DNA of 64,000 nucleotides from Paraburkholderia dioscoreae (GCF_902459535.1 NZ_LR699553.1:2480001-2544000), one strand, 5' to 3'. Shown: positions 17,666 through 27,009, counted from the first letter of the stretch. Notes: generated from the letters alone by a model not told the origin. Translations and numbers: made by a program.

Positions 17666-19267
17666 TCAGGCATGCGCCGGCTGTTCCGCGGAAGGCGCCG
17701 CGCCCTCGCGCTCGCCGAACAGGCCCGCCATCCAGCGGCCGATTTCCTCGGCGTTGGTCGCCCCCGTGGCGCGCACCGGCGAGAGTCTGCCGCCGGCGAG
17801 CACCGCGATGCGATCGCAGATGTCGAACAACTCTTCCAGTTCCTCCGAGATCACCAGAATCGCCACGCCGCGCGCCGACAGGTCGAGTAGCTGCTGACGG
17901 ATGAACGCCGCCGCGCCCACGTCGACGCCCCATGTGGGCTGCGCGACCACCAGCACCTTGGGCGCCTGCAGAATCTCGCGGCCCATGATGTACTTCTGCA
18001 GATTGCCGCCCGACAGACTTTGCGCGAGCGCTTCGGAGCCGCCGCAGCGCACGTCGAAAGCGTCGATGCAGCGCTTCGCGAACGCGCGCATCGCGCCCGA
18101 CCTGATCCAGCCCGTCCTCACCATCTGCTGACGATGCGCGGTCAGCAGCGCGTTTTCCGACAGCGTCATGGCCGGCACCGCGCCGCGGCCGAGGCGCTCC
18201 TCCGGCACGAAGCCGAAACCGAGCGCGCGCCGGCCGCCCGCGCCGAGCCGCCCGGCCGCCTTGCCGCAAATCGTGACCGCGTCGGCGCGCACGCCCCGCT
18301 TTTCGCCCGACAGGGCCGACAGCAGTTCGGCCTGCCCGTTGCCCGACACGCCCGCAATGCCGAAGATCTCGCCGGCATGCACGCCGAACGACACGTCACG
18401 CAGCGACGTGCCGAACGGGTCGTCGCTTTCCACCGAGAGTTGCTTCACGTCGAGCAGCACCGCGCCCGGGTTGTGCTCGCGCCGCGTGTAGTCCGGCAGC
18501 GAATGGCCGACCATCAATTGCGCGAGCGACGCGTGGGTTTCGCCTTTGGGCCTCACGTGACCGGTCACGCGGCCGCCGCGCATCACCGTCGCGGTGTCGC
18601 ACAGTTCCTGGATTTCGTCGAGCTTGTGGCTGATGTAGAGAATGCTGCAGCCTTCGGCGGCCAGCCGCCGCAGCGTCTCGAACAGCTTGCGGACCGCTTG
18701 CGGCGTCAGCACCGAAGTCGGTTCGTCCATGATCAGCAGACGCGGGTTCTGCAGCAGGCAGCGCACGATCTCGACGCGCTGCCGCTCGCCCACCGTCAGG
18801 CTATGCACGTGGCGCTGCGGATCGATGTCGAGGCCGTAGTCGGCCGAGACTTCGCGAATGCGCCTGGCGAGCGATTTCAGATCGAAGGGTTCGTCGAGCG
18901 CGAGCGCGATGTTTTCGCCGACCGTGAGCGTCTCGAACAGCGAAAAGTGCTGGAACACCATACCGATACCCAGCTTGCGCGCGGCCGCCGGGCTCGCGAT
19001 CTCGACCGTCTGACCTTCCCACTGCATCTCGCCGGCGTCGGGCCGCACCGCGCCGTAGATGATTTTCATCAGCGTGCTTTTGCCGGCGCCATTTTCGCCG
19101 AGCACGGCATGGATTTCGCCCGGCGCGACGATCAACGTGACGTCGTCGTTGGCTCGCACGGCCGGATATTGTTTGGTGATGCCCTGAAGCATCAACCGGG
19201 GCGCCGTCTGTGCCGGCCTGTCCGCCGGCTGCGCGGCGGCGCCGTTGCTATAAGAAGAGTCGCTCAT
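17666..19267 (-). CDS. Nucleoside/purine ABC transporter tandem ATPase
   Basis: A 533-residue protein with two ABC domains in one chain, as in sugar/nucleoside RbsA-like ATPases. Domain 1 (about residues 30-260): GENGAGKST, LTVGERQRVEI, LLIMDEPTSVL. Domain 2 (about 280-510): degenerate Walker A replaced by GVSGNGQAEL, signature LSGGNLQKYI, and VLVVAQPTWGVD where the usual Asp-Glu is changed to Ala-Gln. That degenerate second site is common in this family. The ATG at 19267 gives MSDSSYSNG. It is the first gene of the importer operon and is divergent from a LysR regulator. Confidence 0.85.
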   Translation of the reverse strand: MSDSSYSNGAAAQPADRPAQTAPRLMLQGITKQYPAVRANDDVTLIVAPGEIHAVLGENGAGKSTLMKIIYGAVRPDAGEMQWEGQTVEIASPAAARKLGIGMVFQHFSLFETLTVGENIALALDEPFDLKSLARRIREVSADYGLDIDPQRHVHSLTVGERQRVEIVRCLLQNPRLLIMDEPTSVLTPQAVRKLFETLRRLAAEGCSILYISHKLDEIQELCDTATVMRGGRVTGHVRPKGETHASLAQLMVGHSLPDYTRREHNPGAVLLDVKQLSVESDDPFGTSLRDVSFGVHAGEIFGIAGVSGNGQAELLSALSGEKRGVRADAVTICGKAAGRLGAGGRRALGFGFVPEERLGRGAVPAMTLSENALLTAHRQQMVRTGWIRSGAMRAFAKRCIDAFDVRCGGSEALAQSLSGGNLQKYIMGREILQAPKVLVVAQPTWGVDVGAAAFIRQQLLDLSARGVAILVISEELEELFDICDRIAVLAGGRLSPVRATGATNAEEIGRWMAGLFGEREGAAPSAEQPAHA

Positions 19268-19518
19268 GTGATTCCGTAGTGCGTCAGTGACTTCCGGATA
19301 CAGCGCGTTCGCCGCCCTTGCCGGCAAGCGATCCGTCACCACAACCGGATGACAATACCTAATTCGACCCAGTCAGTCGAGCCATCAAAATTCCCCGCAA
19401 ACCCGCGTCGCAGCGCGCTCTGCGGGTATGCCACCCTTGACGCGGTTTTTCGTTCATATTAAAAGTCATATACACCCACGCCCACTCGATCAGCCAGAAC
19501 ATATATTTCGGAGAAGTC

Positions 19519-20451
19519 ATGAGTCAGCAACGCGAGGCGATCGATACCTACCTATTACGCGTCTTGCACACCCTGTTGATGGAACGCAGCGTCACGCGCG
19601 CGGCCGTCAAACTGAATCAGTCACAACCCGCCATCAGCGCGGCGCTGCGCCGTTTGCGCGACATCACCGGCGACCCGCTGCTGGTGCGCGGCAAATCCGG
19701 CATGGTGCCGACGGAATACGGCCTGCGCCTGCTCGAACCGGTGCAGAACGCGCTGCGCGAGATCGAACGCATCAAGTTCCAGCAGCACAACTTCGATCCG
19801 GCCACGTCCATTCGTTGCTACCGGATCGGCTGCCCGGACTATCTGAACGTGCTGTTCGTGCCGACGGTGGTTGAGCGCTTCCGGCAGGCCGCGCCGAACG
19901 CGACGCTCGAGTTTCATTCGCTGGGCCCGGCGTTCGACTACGAACTCGCGCTCGAAGACGGCAAGCTCGACATCGTGGTCGGCAACTGGCCGGAGCCGCC
20001 CGAGCAGTTGCACCTGTCGAACCTGTTCGTCGATCAGATCGTCTGCCTGATGAGCAACGCACATCCGTTCGCCAAACGCGGCGGGCTCACACTCGACCAG
20101 TACCTGAATGCGCCGCATCTTGCGCCTACTCCTTATTCGGTGGGCCAGCGCGGCGCGATCGACGTGCATCTCGCGCGCGAGCGGTTAAAGCGTCATGTCG
20201 TAGTTACGTTGCCGTACTTCAATCTGGCGCCGTACGTGCTGATCAAGTCCGATCTGATCTTTACGACCACGCGCCTCTTTGCCGATTACTACGCCAAATT
20301 CCTGCCGCTCACGGTCGTGCCCGCACCGCTCGATTTCCCGCCAATGCAGTACTACCAGTTGTGGCACGAACGCGTGCATTACTCCGACGAAGTGCGCTGG
20401 CTGCGCAGCCTGGTCGCTGAAGCGACCAGGACGTTGATCGACAAGCCTTGA
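19519..20451 (+). CDS. LysR-family transcriptional regulator (probable purine regulator)
   Basis: A 310-residue LysR protein. The N-terminal winged helix-turn-helix is visible at residues 10-65 (LLRVLHTLLMERSVTRAAVKLNQSQPAISAALRRLRD) in pieces typical of the family, followed by the effector-binding domain. The Shine-Dalgarno GGAGAAG stands just before the ATG. It is divergent from the importer operon (251-base gap) and next to 8-oxoguanine deaminase, so it likely controls one or both in response to a purine intermediate; this is inferred from position only. Confidence 0.8.
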   Translation: MSQQREAIDTYLLRVLHTLLMERSVTRAAVKLNQSQPAISAALRRLRDITGDPLLVRGKSGMVPTEYGLRLLEPVQNALREIERIKFQQHNFDPATSIRCYRIGCPDYLNVLFVPTVVERFRQAAPNATLEFHSLGPAFDYELALEDGKLDIVVGNWPEPPEQLHLSNLFVDQIVCLMSNAHPFAKRGGLTLDQYLNAPHLAPTPYSVGQRGAIDVHLARERLKRHVVVTLPYFNLAPYVLIKSDLIFTTTRLFADYYAKFLPLTVVPAPLDFPPMQYYQLWHERVHYSDEVRWLRSLVAEATRTLIDKP

Positions 20452-20518
20452 AGCTTTTACGTTTATGTGGGTTATCGGCGGCGCTCTGCGTCTCATCACC
20501 GATAGCCCTGCTCTTGCG

Positions 20519-21916
20519 TTACGCCGCTCCCTCGTAGAGCGTCTTCGCCAACCGGTTGTGTTGCTCGATCACCGGCCCGAGCTCCAGCGTCGTCAACTGT
20601 CCGTCCTTCACGACCACCTTGCCGCCGATCACGCTGCAACTCACTTGCGACGGCGCGCAGAACACGAGCGCCGCAACCGGATCATGCAACGCGCCCGCGA
20701 ACAGCGGCTGACGCAAATCGAACGACACGAAGTCCGCCGCCATGCCGGGCGCCAGCGCGCCGATATCGTCGCGATTGAGCACCTTCGCGCCGCCGAGCGT
20801 GGCGATTTCCAATGCTTCGCGCGCGGTCATCGCATCGGGACCAAAGCCGACTCGCTGCAGCAATAAAGCCTGGCGCACTTCGGCGACCATCTGCGCGCCG
20901 TCGTTCGACGCCGAGCCGTCGACGCCCAGGCCCACCGGCACGCCCGCCAGACGCATGCGCCTGACCGGCGCGATACCCGAGGCGAGCCGCATGTTCGAAC
21001 ACGGACAATGCGCGACGCCGGTGCCGGTGCGCGCGAACAGTTCAATGCCCGCGTCGTCGAGTTGTACACAGTGCGCGTGCCACACGTCGTGACCGACCCA
21101 GCCGAGGTCTTCCGCATACTCCGCCGGTGTCATGCCGAACTTCTCTCGGCTATACGCGACGTCGTTGATGTTCTCCGCCAGATGCGTATGCATCGACACA
21201 CCGTACTGCCGCGCCATGACTGCCGATTCGCGCATCAGATCGCGGCTCACCGAGAACGGCGAGCATGGCGCGACCACCACGCGCAGCATCGCGTAACGCC
21301 CTTCGTCGTGGTACGTCTCGATCAGGCGCTGCGTGTCCTTCAGAATGTCCGCTTCACGTTCGACCACCGAATCCGGCGGCAGGCCGCCGTCTTTCTGCCC
21401 CACGCTCATGCTGCCGCGCGCCGCGTGAAAACGCATGCCGATCCGGCGCGCCGCGGCGATGCTGTCGTCGAGCCGGCTGCCGTTCGGATAGATATACAAA
21501 TGGTCGCTCGAAGTCGTGCAACCGGACAGCAACAGCTCGGCCATTGCCGTCAGCGTCGAGACTTCGATCATCTCCGGCGTGAGGTTCGCCCACATCTTGT
21601 AGAGGCTCGTCAACCAGCCGAACAACTCGGCGTTCTGCGCGGCGGGAATCGCGCGCGTCAGGCTTTGATACATGTGATGGTGCGTGTTCACGAGACCCGG
21701 AATCACCAGGTGGCCACGCATGTCCAGCACTTCGTCGGCCGTTTGCGGCAATTGCGCCGTCGGTCCGACCGCGACGATGCGGTTGTCCTCGATATACAGG
21801 CCGCCGTCGCGCAGTTCGCGCCGGGCGCCATCCATCGTGACCAGCACGTCCGCGTGCTTCACCAGCATCGTTTTCTTCGGCTTATTCGTTTGATTAGCCG
21901 CTTGTTCCATCGTCAT
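20519..21916 (-). CDS. 8-oxoguanine deaminase (amidohydrolase superfamily)
   Basis: A 465-residue metal-dependent deaminase. Metal ligands: NTHHHMYQSLTR (HxH), the later His in HTHLAENINDVAYS, His in HAHCV, and Asp in LGVDGSASND. These motifs and the length match the atrazine-chlorohydrolase-like branch that contains bacterial 8-oxoguanine deaminase, which makes urate and ammonia from 8-oxoguanine. Guanine deaminase is the main alternative. The ATG at 21914-21916 has GGAG six bases upstream. Its product urate feeds PuuD and the HIU hydrolase encoded next door, supporting the call. Confidence 0.75.
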   Translation of the reverse strand: MTMEQAANQTNKPKKTMLVKHADVLVTMDGARRELRDGGLYIEDNRIVAVGPTAQLPQTADEVLDMRGHLVIPGLVNTHHHMYQSLTRAIPAAQNAELFGWLTSLYKMWANLTPEMIEVSTLTAMAELLLSGCTTSSDHLYIYPNGSRLDDSIAAARRIGMRFHAARGSMSVGQKDGGLPPDSVVEREADILKDTQRLIETYHDEGRYAMLRVVVAPCSPFSVSRDLMRESAVMARQYGVSMHTHLAENINDVAYSREKFGMTPAEYAEDLGWVGHDVWHAHCVQLDDAGIELFARTGTGVAHCPCSNMRLASGIAPVRRMRLAGVPVGLGVDGSASNDGAQMVAEVRQALLLQRVGFGPDAMTAREALEIATLGGAKVLNRDDIGALAPGMAADFVSFDLRQPLFAGALHDPVAALVFCAPSQVSCSVIGGKVVVKDGQLTTLELGPVIEQHNRLAKTLYEGAA

Positions 21917-22453
21917 TCGTTTCTCCGCTTCATTGCTTCCGTGCAAAGCCGTTCGAACGCGATGTGACGGCACGCCACCGTGCCGCCGCGTCGCATGGAA
22001 CGCCGTTGGCCCGGTTACCCAGCGCGTTTGCGCCGTCTTCGGGGTGGGTTGCGGCCGGATCGTCGTCGATTCCCGTTTGCTGCAACGCACAGACGTAACC
22101 TTCGACGGCCAAAATAATGCTGGCAACTCACGCCAATGCGATACCCAACTTCACGCCGCCGATATAGTGGGCCTTTTTTGGCGCCGGTACGATCCGCCGG
22201 TAAGACAAATACGCTGTCATGGTCGAAGGAATCGGCTCTTTTCGGCTTTCAGCAGGCTGTCTGTCATGCGCCAGGTATTATCTTTCCTATCTCGCGCGCG
22301 CTGAGCGGAACAACCTTTTTACAATGGCTGCCACGGCGCTCGCTTCAATTCGCCGACGGGTATGTAGCCACTGACGTGGAGCCTCGATCCGCCGCAAACG
22401 TATCTGGATCGGGCTGCCGCCGAAACCTCGCATTCACATAAGGAAAATTGCGA
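21917..22453. other. Divergent gap between 8-oxoguanine deaminase and HIU hydrolase genes
   Basis: 537 bases. It must contain both divergent promoters. No gene with a plausible Shine-Dalgarno and coding-like composition was seen on either strand, and no clear dyad operator stood out. Confidence 0.45.
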
Positions 22454-22807
22454 ATGGGAAAGCTCACTACCCATGTGCTCGACACCGCGAACGGCCGTCC
22501 CGGCGCGGGCATCAAGGTCGAACTCTTCGCGCTCTCGGGCGACACGCGCCGCGCGCTCAAAACCACCCTGACCAATGACGACGGCCGTTGCGACCAGCCG
22601 CTGCTCGAAGGCGACGCGCTGGTTCCGGGCGAATACGAACTCGTGTTCGGCGCCGGCGACTACTTCGCGTCGATCGGCACGAAGGTGCCGGAGCCGCGTT
22701 TCGTCGATCGCGTCGTGTTGCGCTTCGGCGTGGCCGATGCCAGCGCGCATTATCACGTGCCGCTGCTGGTGTCGCCGTGGTCGTACAGCACGTATCGCGG
22801 CAGCTAG
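22454..22807 (+). CDS. uraH: 5-hydroxyisourate hydrolase (transthyretin-like)
   Basis: A 117-residue transthyretin-related enzyme. It begins MGKLTTHVLDTANGRP, containing the catalytic His and Arg region, and ends with the diagnostic YRGS tetrapeptide. It hydrolyses 5-hydroxyisourate, the product of urate oxidation, to OHCU. AAGGA lies about nine bases upstream of the ATG. It lacks a signal peptide, so is cytoplasmic. It is upstream of puuD on the same strand but 317 bases apart, so separate transcription is possible. Confidence 0.92.
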   Translation: MGKLTTHVLDTANGRPGAGIKVELFALSGDTRRALKTTLTNDDGRCDQPLLEGDALVPGEYELVFGAGDYFASIGTKVPEPRFVDRVVLRFGVADASAHYHVPLLVSPWSYSTYRGS

Positions 22808-23124
22808 CGAGACATCTGCCGCGAGCTGTCGGGAAAACGAGGTCGAGATCGCGCCGCCTGACGATCGCGCCCGATTGCATTGCGCAGATGCTCGCTGAGC
22901 CACATGCGAGCACCCGCGAAACGCAATCGAACGCACGCGGTTGCAGCGAACCCGATCCGCCCCGACAAACCAATAAAAAACGGCGTCGTGCGAACTGAGC
23001 GCACCGCGTCTTTCGCCCCGCGATCCGCGCTCTGACGTGCCGCCCTGCCAACGACCCGCCAACCGGGTTCCAGAAGGCGCAAAACGTCGTTGCGTGTACA
23101 ACGAATCAGAAGTGGAGGAGTTTC
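22808..23124. other. Gap between uraH and puuD
   Basis: 317 bases without a supported gene. It contains an imperfect hairpin near 22990-23015 that on the minus strand runs into a T-run, and an inverted repeat CGTTG-N6-CAACG at 23088-23103 close to the puuD start. Confidence 0.4.
23088..23103. promoter_or_regulatory. Inverted repeat just upstream of puuD
   Basis: CGTTGCGTGTACAACG: 5-bp arms with a 6-base centre, ending 21 bases before the puuD ATG. It could be an operator; no regulator is assigned. Confidence 0.3.
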
Positions 23125-24318
23125 ATGGAAGGCTTTATCACAGACTGGTTGAATCTGGCGATTCGCTGGTTTCACGTCATCGCCGCGATTGCATGGATCG
23201 GCGAATCGTTCTATTTCGTCGCGCTCGACAACAGCCTGAAGCCGCCCGCGGACCCGAACCAGCGCAAGCGCGGCGTATTCGGCGAACTGTGGCACGTGCA
23301 CGGCGGCGGCTTCTACAACATGCAGAAGTACACCGTCGCGCCGCCGGAAATGCCGGAGGATCTGCACTGGTCGAAGTGGCCTTCGTACACCACGTGGCTC
23401 TCGGGCTTCGGTCTCTTTACCGTGCTGTATCTGTTCTCGCCGAGCACCTACCTGATCGACAGGAACGTGCTGGATATGGGCCCGGTGGTCGCGGTCGCCT
23501 CGGCGCTCGGCTTCCTCGCCGCCGGCTGGATCGTGTACGACTCGCTGTGCCGCATTCTCGGCAACAAGGACAAGGTACTCGGCGTCTGCGTCGGCGTGTA
23601 CGTGCTGATCGCGGCATGGCTCGCGTGCCATATCTTCGCGGGCCGCGCGGCCTATCTGATCATGGGCGCGATGCTGGCCACGATCATGTCGGCCAACGTG
23701 TTCTTCGTGATCATTCCGGGCCAGCGCAAGATGGTCGACGCCATGCTCAAGGGTGACACGCCGAATCCGATCTACGGCAAGCGTGGCAAGCAGCGTTCGG
23801 TGCACAACACGTATTTCACGTTGCCGGTCGTGTTCGCGATGCTGTCGAACCACTACGCGATGACCTACACGCATCCGTACAACTGGGCCGTGCTGCTGGT
23901 CATCATGCTGGCCGGCGCGCTGATCCGTCAGTTCTTCGTGATGCGTCATCGTGGCCAGGTGCTGTGGTATCTGCCGCTGGTCGGCATCGCGCTGATGTTC
24001 GTCGCCCTCTTTTGGACCATGCCGAAGCCGGTGGTGTCGCAAGCCCAGGCCGCGAACTCGCCGGTGCTCAAGGTGGCCGATATCGCACCGGTGCTGCAGC
24101 AGCGCTGTGTGGCTTGCCACTCCGCGCATCCGACGATGATGGGCAGCGCGCCGGCCGGCGTGCTGCTGGATACGCCGGATGAGATCTCGCAGAACGCGCA
24201 GCGGATCTATCAGCAAGCCGTGACGCTGAAGGCCATGCCGCTCGGCAACGTGACGCATATGACCGACGACGAGCGGATGAAGATCGCCGCGTGGTTCGAA
24301 GGTGGTGCGGTGAAGTGA
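23125..24318 (+). CDS. puuD: Membrane urate hydroxylase PuuD with C-terminal cytochrome c domain
   Basis: A 397-residue protein with about eight membrane segments (DUF989 urate-oxidase N domain) and a C-terminal haem-c domain with CVACHSAHP (CxxCH). The N-terminus LAIRWFHVIAAIAWIGESFYFVALD is typical. It oxidises urate to 5-hydroxyisourate and passes electrons to the respiratory chain rather than making hydrogen peroxide. The distal haem ligand is probably a Met near GNVTHMTDDE or KAMPLGNV. A strong GGAGGAG precedes the ATG. It is followed by a terminator at 24366. No soluble uricase is present in the window, so PuuD is the likely urate oxidase here. Confidence 0.92.
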   Translation: MEGFITDWLNLAIRWFHVIAAIAWIGESFYFVALDNSLKPPADPNQRKRGVFGELWHVHGGGFYNMQKYTVAPPEMPEDLHWSKWPSYTTWLSGFGLFTVLYLFSPSTYLIDRNVLDMGPVVAVASALGFLAAGWIVYDSLCRILGNKDKVLGVCVGVYVLIAAWLACHIFAGRAAYLIMGAMLATIMSANVFFVIIPGQRKMVDAMLKGDTPNPIYGKRGKQRSVHNTYFTLPVVFAMLSNHYAMTYTHPYNWAVLLVIMLAGALIRQFFVMRHRGQVLWYLPLVGIALMFVALFWTMPKPVVSQAQAANSPVLKVADIAPVLQQRCVACHSAHPTMMGSAPAGVLLDTPDEISQNAQRIYQQAVTLKAMPLGNVTHMTDDERMKIAAWFEGGAVK

Positions 24319-24365
24319 TGACCGGCCGGGCGCGCGGCCCGGCATGGCAAAAGATGAGCAATGTG

Positions 24366-24405
24366 AAGCGGGCTTTTCGCGCGAGCGGAAAGCCCGCTTT
24401 TCTTT
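24366..24405 (+). terminator. Rho-independent terminator after puuD
   Basis: AAGCGGGCTTTTCGC (24366-24380) pairs with GCGGAAAGCCCGCTT (24385-24399) with one wobble, followed by a T-rich stretch. Confidence 0.8.
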
Positions 24406-24459
24406 GGCCGCCTCGGCGTCGGTTCCTTAAACGCTAATAGTCAGTTGTAGCCTTTAGAT

Positions 24460-24588
24460 ATGAGCGTGTCCGTGCTCGTGCGGCTGCTCGAAGCGGCAGG
24501 CTACGACCTCAAGTTCGTCGCGCATGGACACGGGCGCACGCTCGAAGACATCCTCGCTGAACAAGGCAATCCAGGCGCGAACTCATGA
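24460..24588 (+). pseudogene. hipB: hipB antitoxin remnant (C-terminal fragment)
   Basis: A 42-codon frame, starting at the ATG on 24460-24462, reads SVSVLVRLLEAAGYDLKFVAHG and stops in an ATGA overlap with the hipA remnant. The residue pattern is that of the last helix of XRE-type antitoxins that precede hipA. The DNA-binding helix-turn-helix that should come first is missing, and no Shine-Dalgarno or promoter was seen. Interpretation as a decayed antitoxin rests on the linked hipA start. Confidence 0.55.
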
Positions 24589-24835
24589 GGCTCGATGTTC
24601 AGGTACTGGGCAAGAATGTCGCCACGCTATTTCGCGAGCGCGACGACTACGTCCTCAAATACAACCTCAACGCGAGCGCGGCGGACTTCGTCAGCCTGAC
24701 CATGCCGGTGCGCGACGAGGCCTGGCGCTGGCCGCGCGATCTGCATCCGTTTTTCCGGCAGAACCTGCCGGAGGGTTATCTGCTGAATCTGATCCGCGAG
24801 CAATTCGGACCGTTGCTCGACGGCACCACAGCATC
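24585..24835 (+). pseudogene. hipA: hipA toxin kinase remnant (N-terminal fragment)
   Basis: The first ~82 codons (MRLDVQVLGKNVATLF..., then DEAWRWPRDLHPFFRQNLPE and GYLLNLIREQFGPLLDG) match the N-terminal subdomain of HipA-type kinases. Similarity stops at a 23-base palindrome followed by T residues (24826-24857); the downstream frame to 25052 only runs antisense through allA. The kinase domain with its ATP site and catalytic Asp is absent, so the toxin cannot be active. The pair is inserted between puuD and allA. Confidence 0.65.
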
Positions 24836-24857
24836 AGTGATGCTGTGGGTTCTTTTT
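24826..24857 (+). terminator. Palindrome with T-tract at the hipA breakpoint
   Basis: CCACAGCATCA (24826-24836), one central base, TGATGCTGTGG (24838-24848), then GTTCTTTTT. It has the form of a rho-independent terminator on the plus strand and lies exactly where hipA similarity ends. Confidence 0.65.
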
Positions 24858-24892
24858 AAGTCAACCTGCCAGCTACGTCAAAGCGATAGAAC

Positions 24893-25405
24893 TCAAACCG
24901 CCACCGCGCTCAAAGCATCTTCCGTGAGCCACAACGACTCGGCCAGATCCTGCTCATTGAGATTGAGCCCGTCCCCGCCGCGATCGACAACGAGAAAGTC
25001 GCTCACTTCACCCAACGCAATCAGCGGATGGTGCCACACGCCCTTCGCATAGTTCACGCCCTGCCAGCCGCTCGTCACGAACGCGCGAATCCTCGACGCA
25101 TCCAGCTCGCCTGCCGGCACCACGACCACCAGATACGGCTTGTCGTTCAGCGGCACGAACGCCTGGCTGCCAAGCGGATGCCGCTCGAGCATCTTGACCT
25201 CGAACGGCAGCGTGCGCGGCTGCCCGCGAAACAGGTTCACGAGCGGACGGCCGTTCTCGTCGGCGACGTCCACTTTCGCGAGATCGTGATAGCGGATCGT
25301 CGTGCCGAGGTTGATCGGAATCTGCTTCGCGCCTTCGAGTTCGATCACGTCGCCGAATGCGGCGAACGCTTCCTTCGTCAACGGTTCGATCGCGAGCGTT
25401 TTCAT
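24893..25405 (-). CDS. allA: Ureidoglycolate lyase
   Basis: A 170-residue cupin-like enzyme starting MKTLAIEPLTKEAF at 25405, overlapping the allantoicase stop as ATGA. Family motifs: FGDVIELEG, NLFRGQPRTLP, ERHPLGSQAFVPL, and the metal-site YAKGVWHHPL. It splits ureidoglycolate to glyoxylate and urea, the last step after allantoicase. It is the promoter-distal gene of the puuE-uraD-alc-allA operon. Confidence 0.9.
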   Translation of the reverse strand: MKTLAIEPLTKEAFAAFGDVIELEGAKQIPINLGTTIRYHDLAKVDVADENGRPLVNLFRGQPRTLPFEVKMLERHPLGSQAFVPLNDKPYLVVVVPAGELDASRIRAFVTSGWQGVNYAKGVWHHPLIALGEVSDFLVVDRGGDGLNLNEQDLAESLWLTEDALSAVAV

Positions 25406-26415
25406 GATGCGAGCGTGCCCCACAGACGCAGACGCGACACGCCGCCGTCCGGAATGATATTGAAGCGCACGTGCGTCACCGGACCCAGCGCCGCGATTTC
25501 GCTTTCGAAATAGTGCTGGTTGTCCATCTTCAGCTTCTGTTCGCCGAGTAGCACCGGCCAGAACATGGCTTGCGTGATCAGCGAACTGTCCGTGCCGCCC
25601 GTCACGTACGCGGCCTGAATCGAGCAGCGGTCCGGATAGTTGCCCTTGAAGTGCGCCGTATCGACTTCGATCTTTCTGATCACGCCCGGTTGCGCCAGCG
25701 CGACGATGGCCCAGTCGTTGCCCGGCTCGCGACGGCGGCGCGTTTCCCAGCCATCGCCCATATTAACGCCGCGGCCCGGCATCAGGATCGTCGACGCGGC
25801 GCCGAAGTGCTGGTTGTTCGCGGCGACCAGATAAGCGCCGTTTTCCATCGCGGCCAGATCGAACTGTTCCGTGCGGCTCGCGCCGGCCCAGTCGACTTGC
25901 GGCTGACCATACACGCGAAGACGCGCAATGCCGCCGTCCGGGTAAATATTCACACGCAGGTGCGTATACGCGTTCGCGTCGCTGACTTCATGATAGTGGT
26001 GGCTATTGCCCTGCAATGTGGTCGACGCAACGATTTCGGTCCACTGCGTCGACTGGTTCGGCACGCCGTCCACCACGCGCGCGGCTTCGACCGATGCCGC
26101 CGGCGGGAAGTTACCCGTGAAGTGGCTGGTGTCGAGATCCAGGCCCTTGATCACGCCCGGACGCGCCAGCTTCACCACGCACCAGTCATAACCGGTGACG
26201 CGCTTGCGGCGCGTTTCCCAGCCGTCCATCCATTTGCCGTTGTCGTCGTACTTGCCCGGAACGAAAACGGCCGGTTCTGGATTCAGCATGCGTTCCTTCG
26301 GTGCGAAGAAATCGTCGCTGGCCTCGAGCGCCTGCGCGCCCAGACGCGGGTCCGCCAGGTTCACATAGCGGCGCGTGAATTCCGGTGCGTTGGGGTCGAG
26401 AATCGGGAGTGCCAT
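25402..26415 (-). CDS. alc: Allantoicase
   Basis: A 337-residue enzyme made of two internal repeats, each with a DGWETRR..R...G.DW..V.LA.PGVI segment (about residues 65-95 and 225-255) followed by an HF.GN(F/Y)P motif. This tandem jelly-roll arrangement is diagnostic for allantoicase, which converts allantoate to ureidoglycolate and urea. The ATG is at 26413-26415. It overlaps allA by four bases and follows uraD by 72 bases. Confidence 0.92.
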   Translation of the reverse strand: MALPILDPNAPEFTRRYVNLADPRLGAQALEASDDFFAPKERMLNPEPAVFVPGKYDDNGKWMDGWETRRKRVTGYDWCVVKLARPGVIKGLDLDTSHFTGNFPPAASVEAARVVDGVPNQSTQWTEIVASTTLQGNSHHYHEVSDANAYTHLRVNIYPDGGIARLRVYGQPQVDWAGASRTEQFDLAAMENGAYLVAANNQHFGAASTILMPGRGVNMGDGWETRRRREPGNDWAIVALAQPGVIRKIEVDTAHFKGNYPDRCSIQAAYVTGGTDSSLITQAMFWPVLLGEQKLKMDNQHYFESEIAALGPVTHVRFNIIPDGGVSRLRLWGTLAS

Positions 26416-26487
26416 TTTTGTCTTCCTTGATATTTGCCAGTGCTGAAAAACGTTTCGGGTTCGAGGTTCGCGACGCGTGGTTCAACC

Positions 26488-27009
26488 TCACGCGTCGATC
26501 AGGTCGTCGAGCCGGAAACGTGCGATGCGGTAGATCTGATCGAGGCTCGCGCGCAGTTCTTCAGCGCGGCTGTTGTTCACGCGCGCCTCGAAGTTCGCGA
26601 TGATGCCGTGACGGTCATACCCGCGCACGGCGAGGATGAACGGAAAGCCGAACTTCTCGCGATAAGCGGCGTTCAGCGCGAGCAGTTTGTCGAATTCTTC
26701 CTGCGTGCATTGTGCGAGCCCGGCGCCGCTCTGCTCACGCGTGGATTCGGCCGTCAGTTCGCCGCGCACGGCGGCCTTGCCCGCGAGTTCCGGGTGAGCG
26801 TTGATCAACGCCAGTTGCCTGTCTTCGCCGGCCGTCTCGACCACGTTCGACATCTTGCGATGCAACTCGTCGATGCTGGCGAACGGCCGTTGCTGCGCGG
26901 CAATTTCCGCGACCCACGGCGAGTGCTCGAAAATGCCCGACAGCGCTGCCACGAACGCGTCGGTCGAGATGCTGTTGAGTTGGTCCAGAGTGTATTGCAT
27001 CGCCTTCAT
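26488..27009 (-). CDS. uraD: OHCU decarboxylase
   Basis: A 173-residue all-helical enzyme with the family motifs FEHSPWVAEIAAQQRPF (catalytic His) and INAHPELAGKAAV, and a conserved GFPFILAVRGYDRHGI segment. It decarboxylates 2-oxo-4-hydroxy-4-carboxy-5-ureidoimidazoline to (S)-allantoin after the HIU hydrolase. The ATG at 27009 overlaps the puuE stop as ATGA; the ATG at 27000 is an alternative. Confidence 0.9.
   Translation of the reverse strand: MKAMQYTLDQLNSISTDAFVAALSGIFEHSPWVAEIAAQQRPFASIDELHRKMSNVVETAGEDRQLALINAHPELAGKAAVRGELTAESTREQSGAGLAQCTQEEFDKLLALNAAYREKFGFPFILAVRGYDRHGIIANFEARVNNSRAEELRASLDQIYRIARFRLDDLIDA

Noticed and set aside
19268..19518. LysR operator between the importer operon and the LysR gene
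   Set aside because: No single T-N11-A dyad was convincing enough to place, although one is expected here.
22804..24345. 513-codon minus-strand frame antisense to puuD
   Set aside because: Shadow composition; puuD has clear membrane and haem-c motifs.
24836..25052. Continuation of hipA beyond the palindrome
   Set aside because: The frame runs antisense through allA and loses HipA similarity and coding character at 24835.
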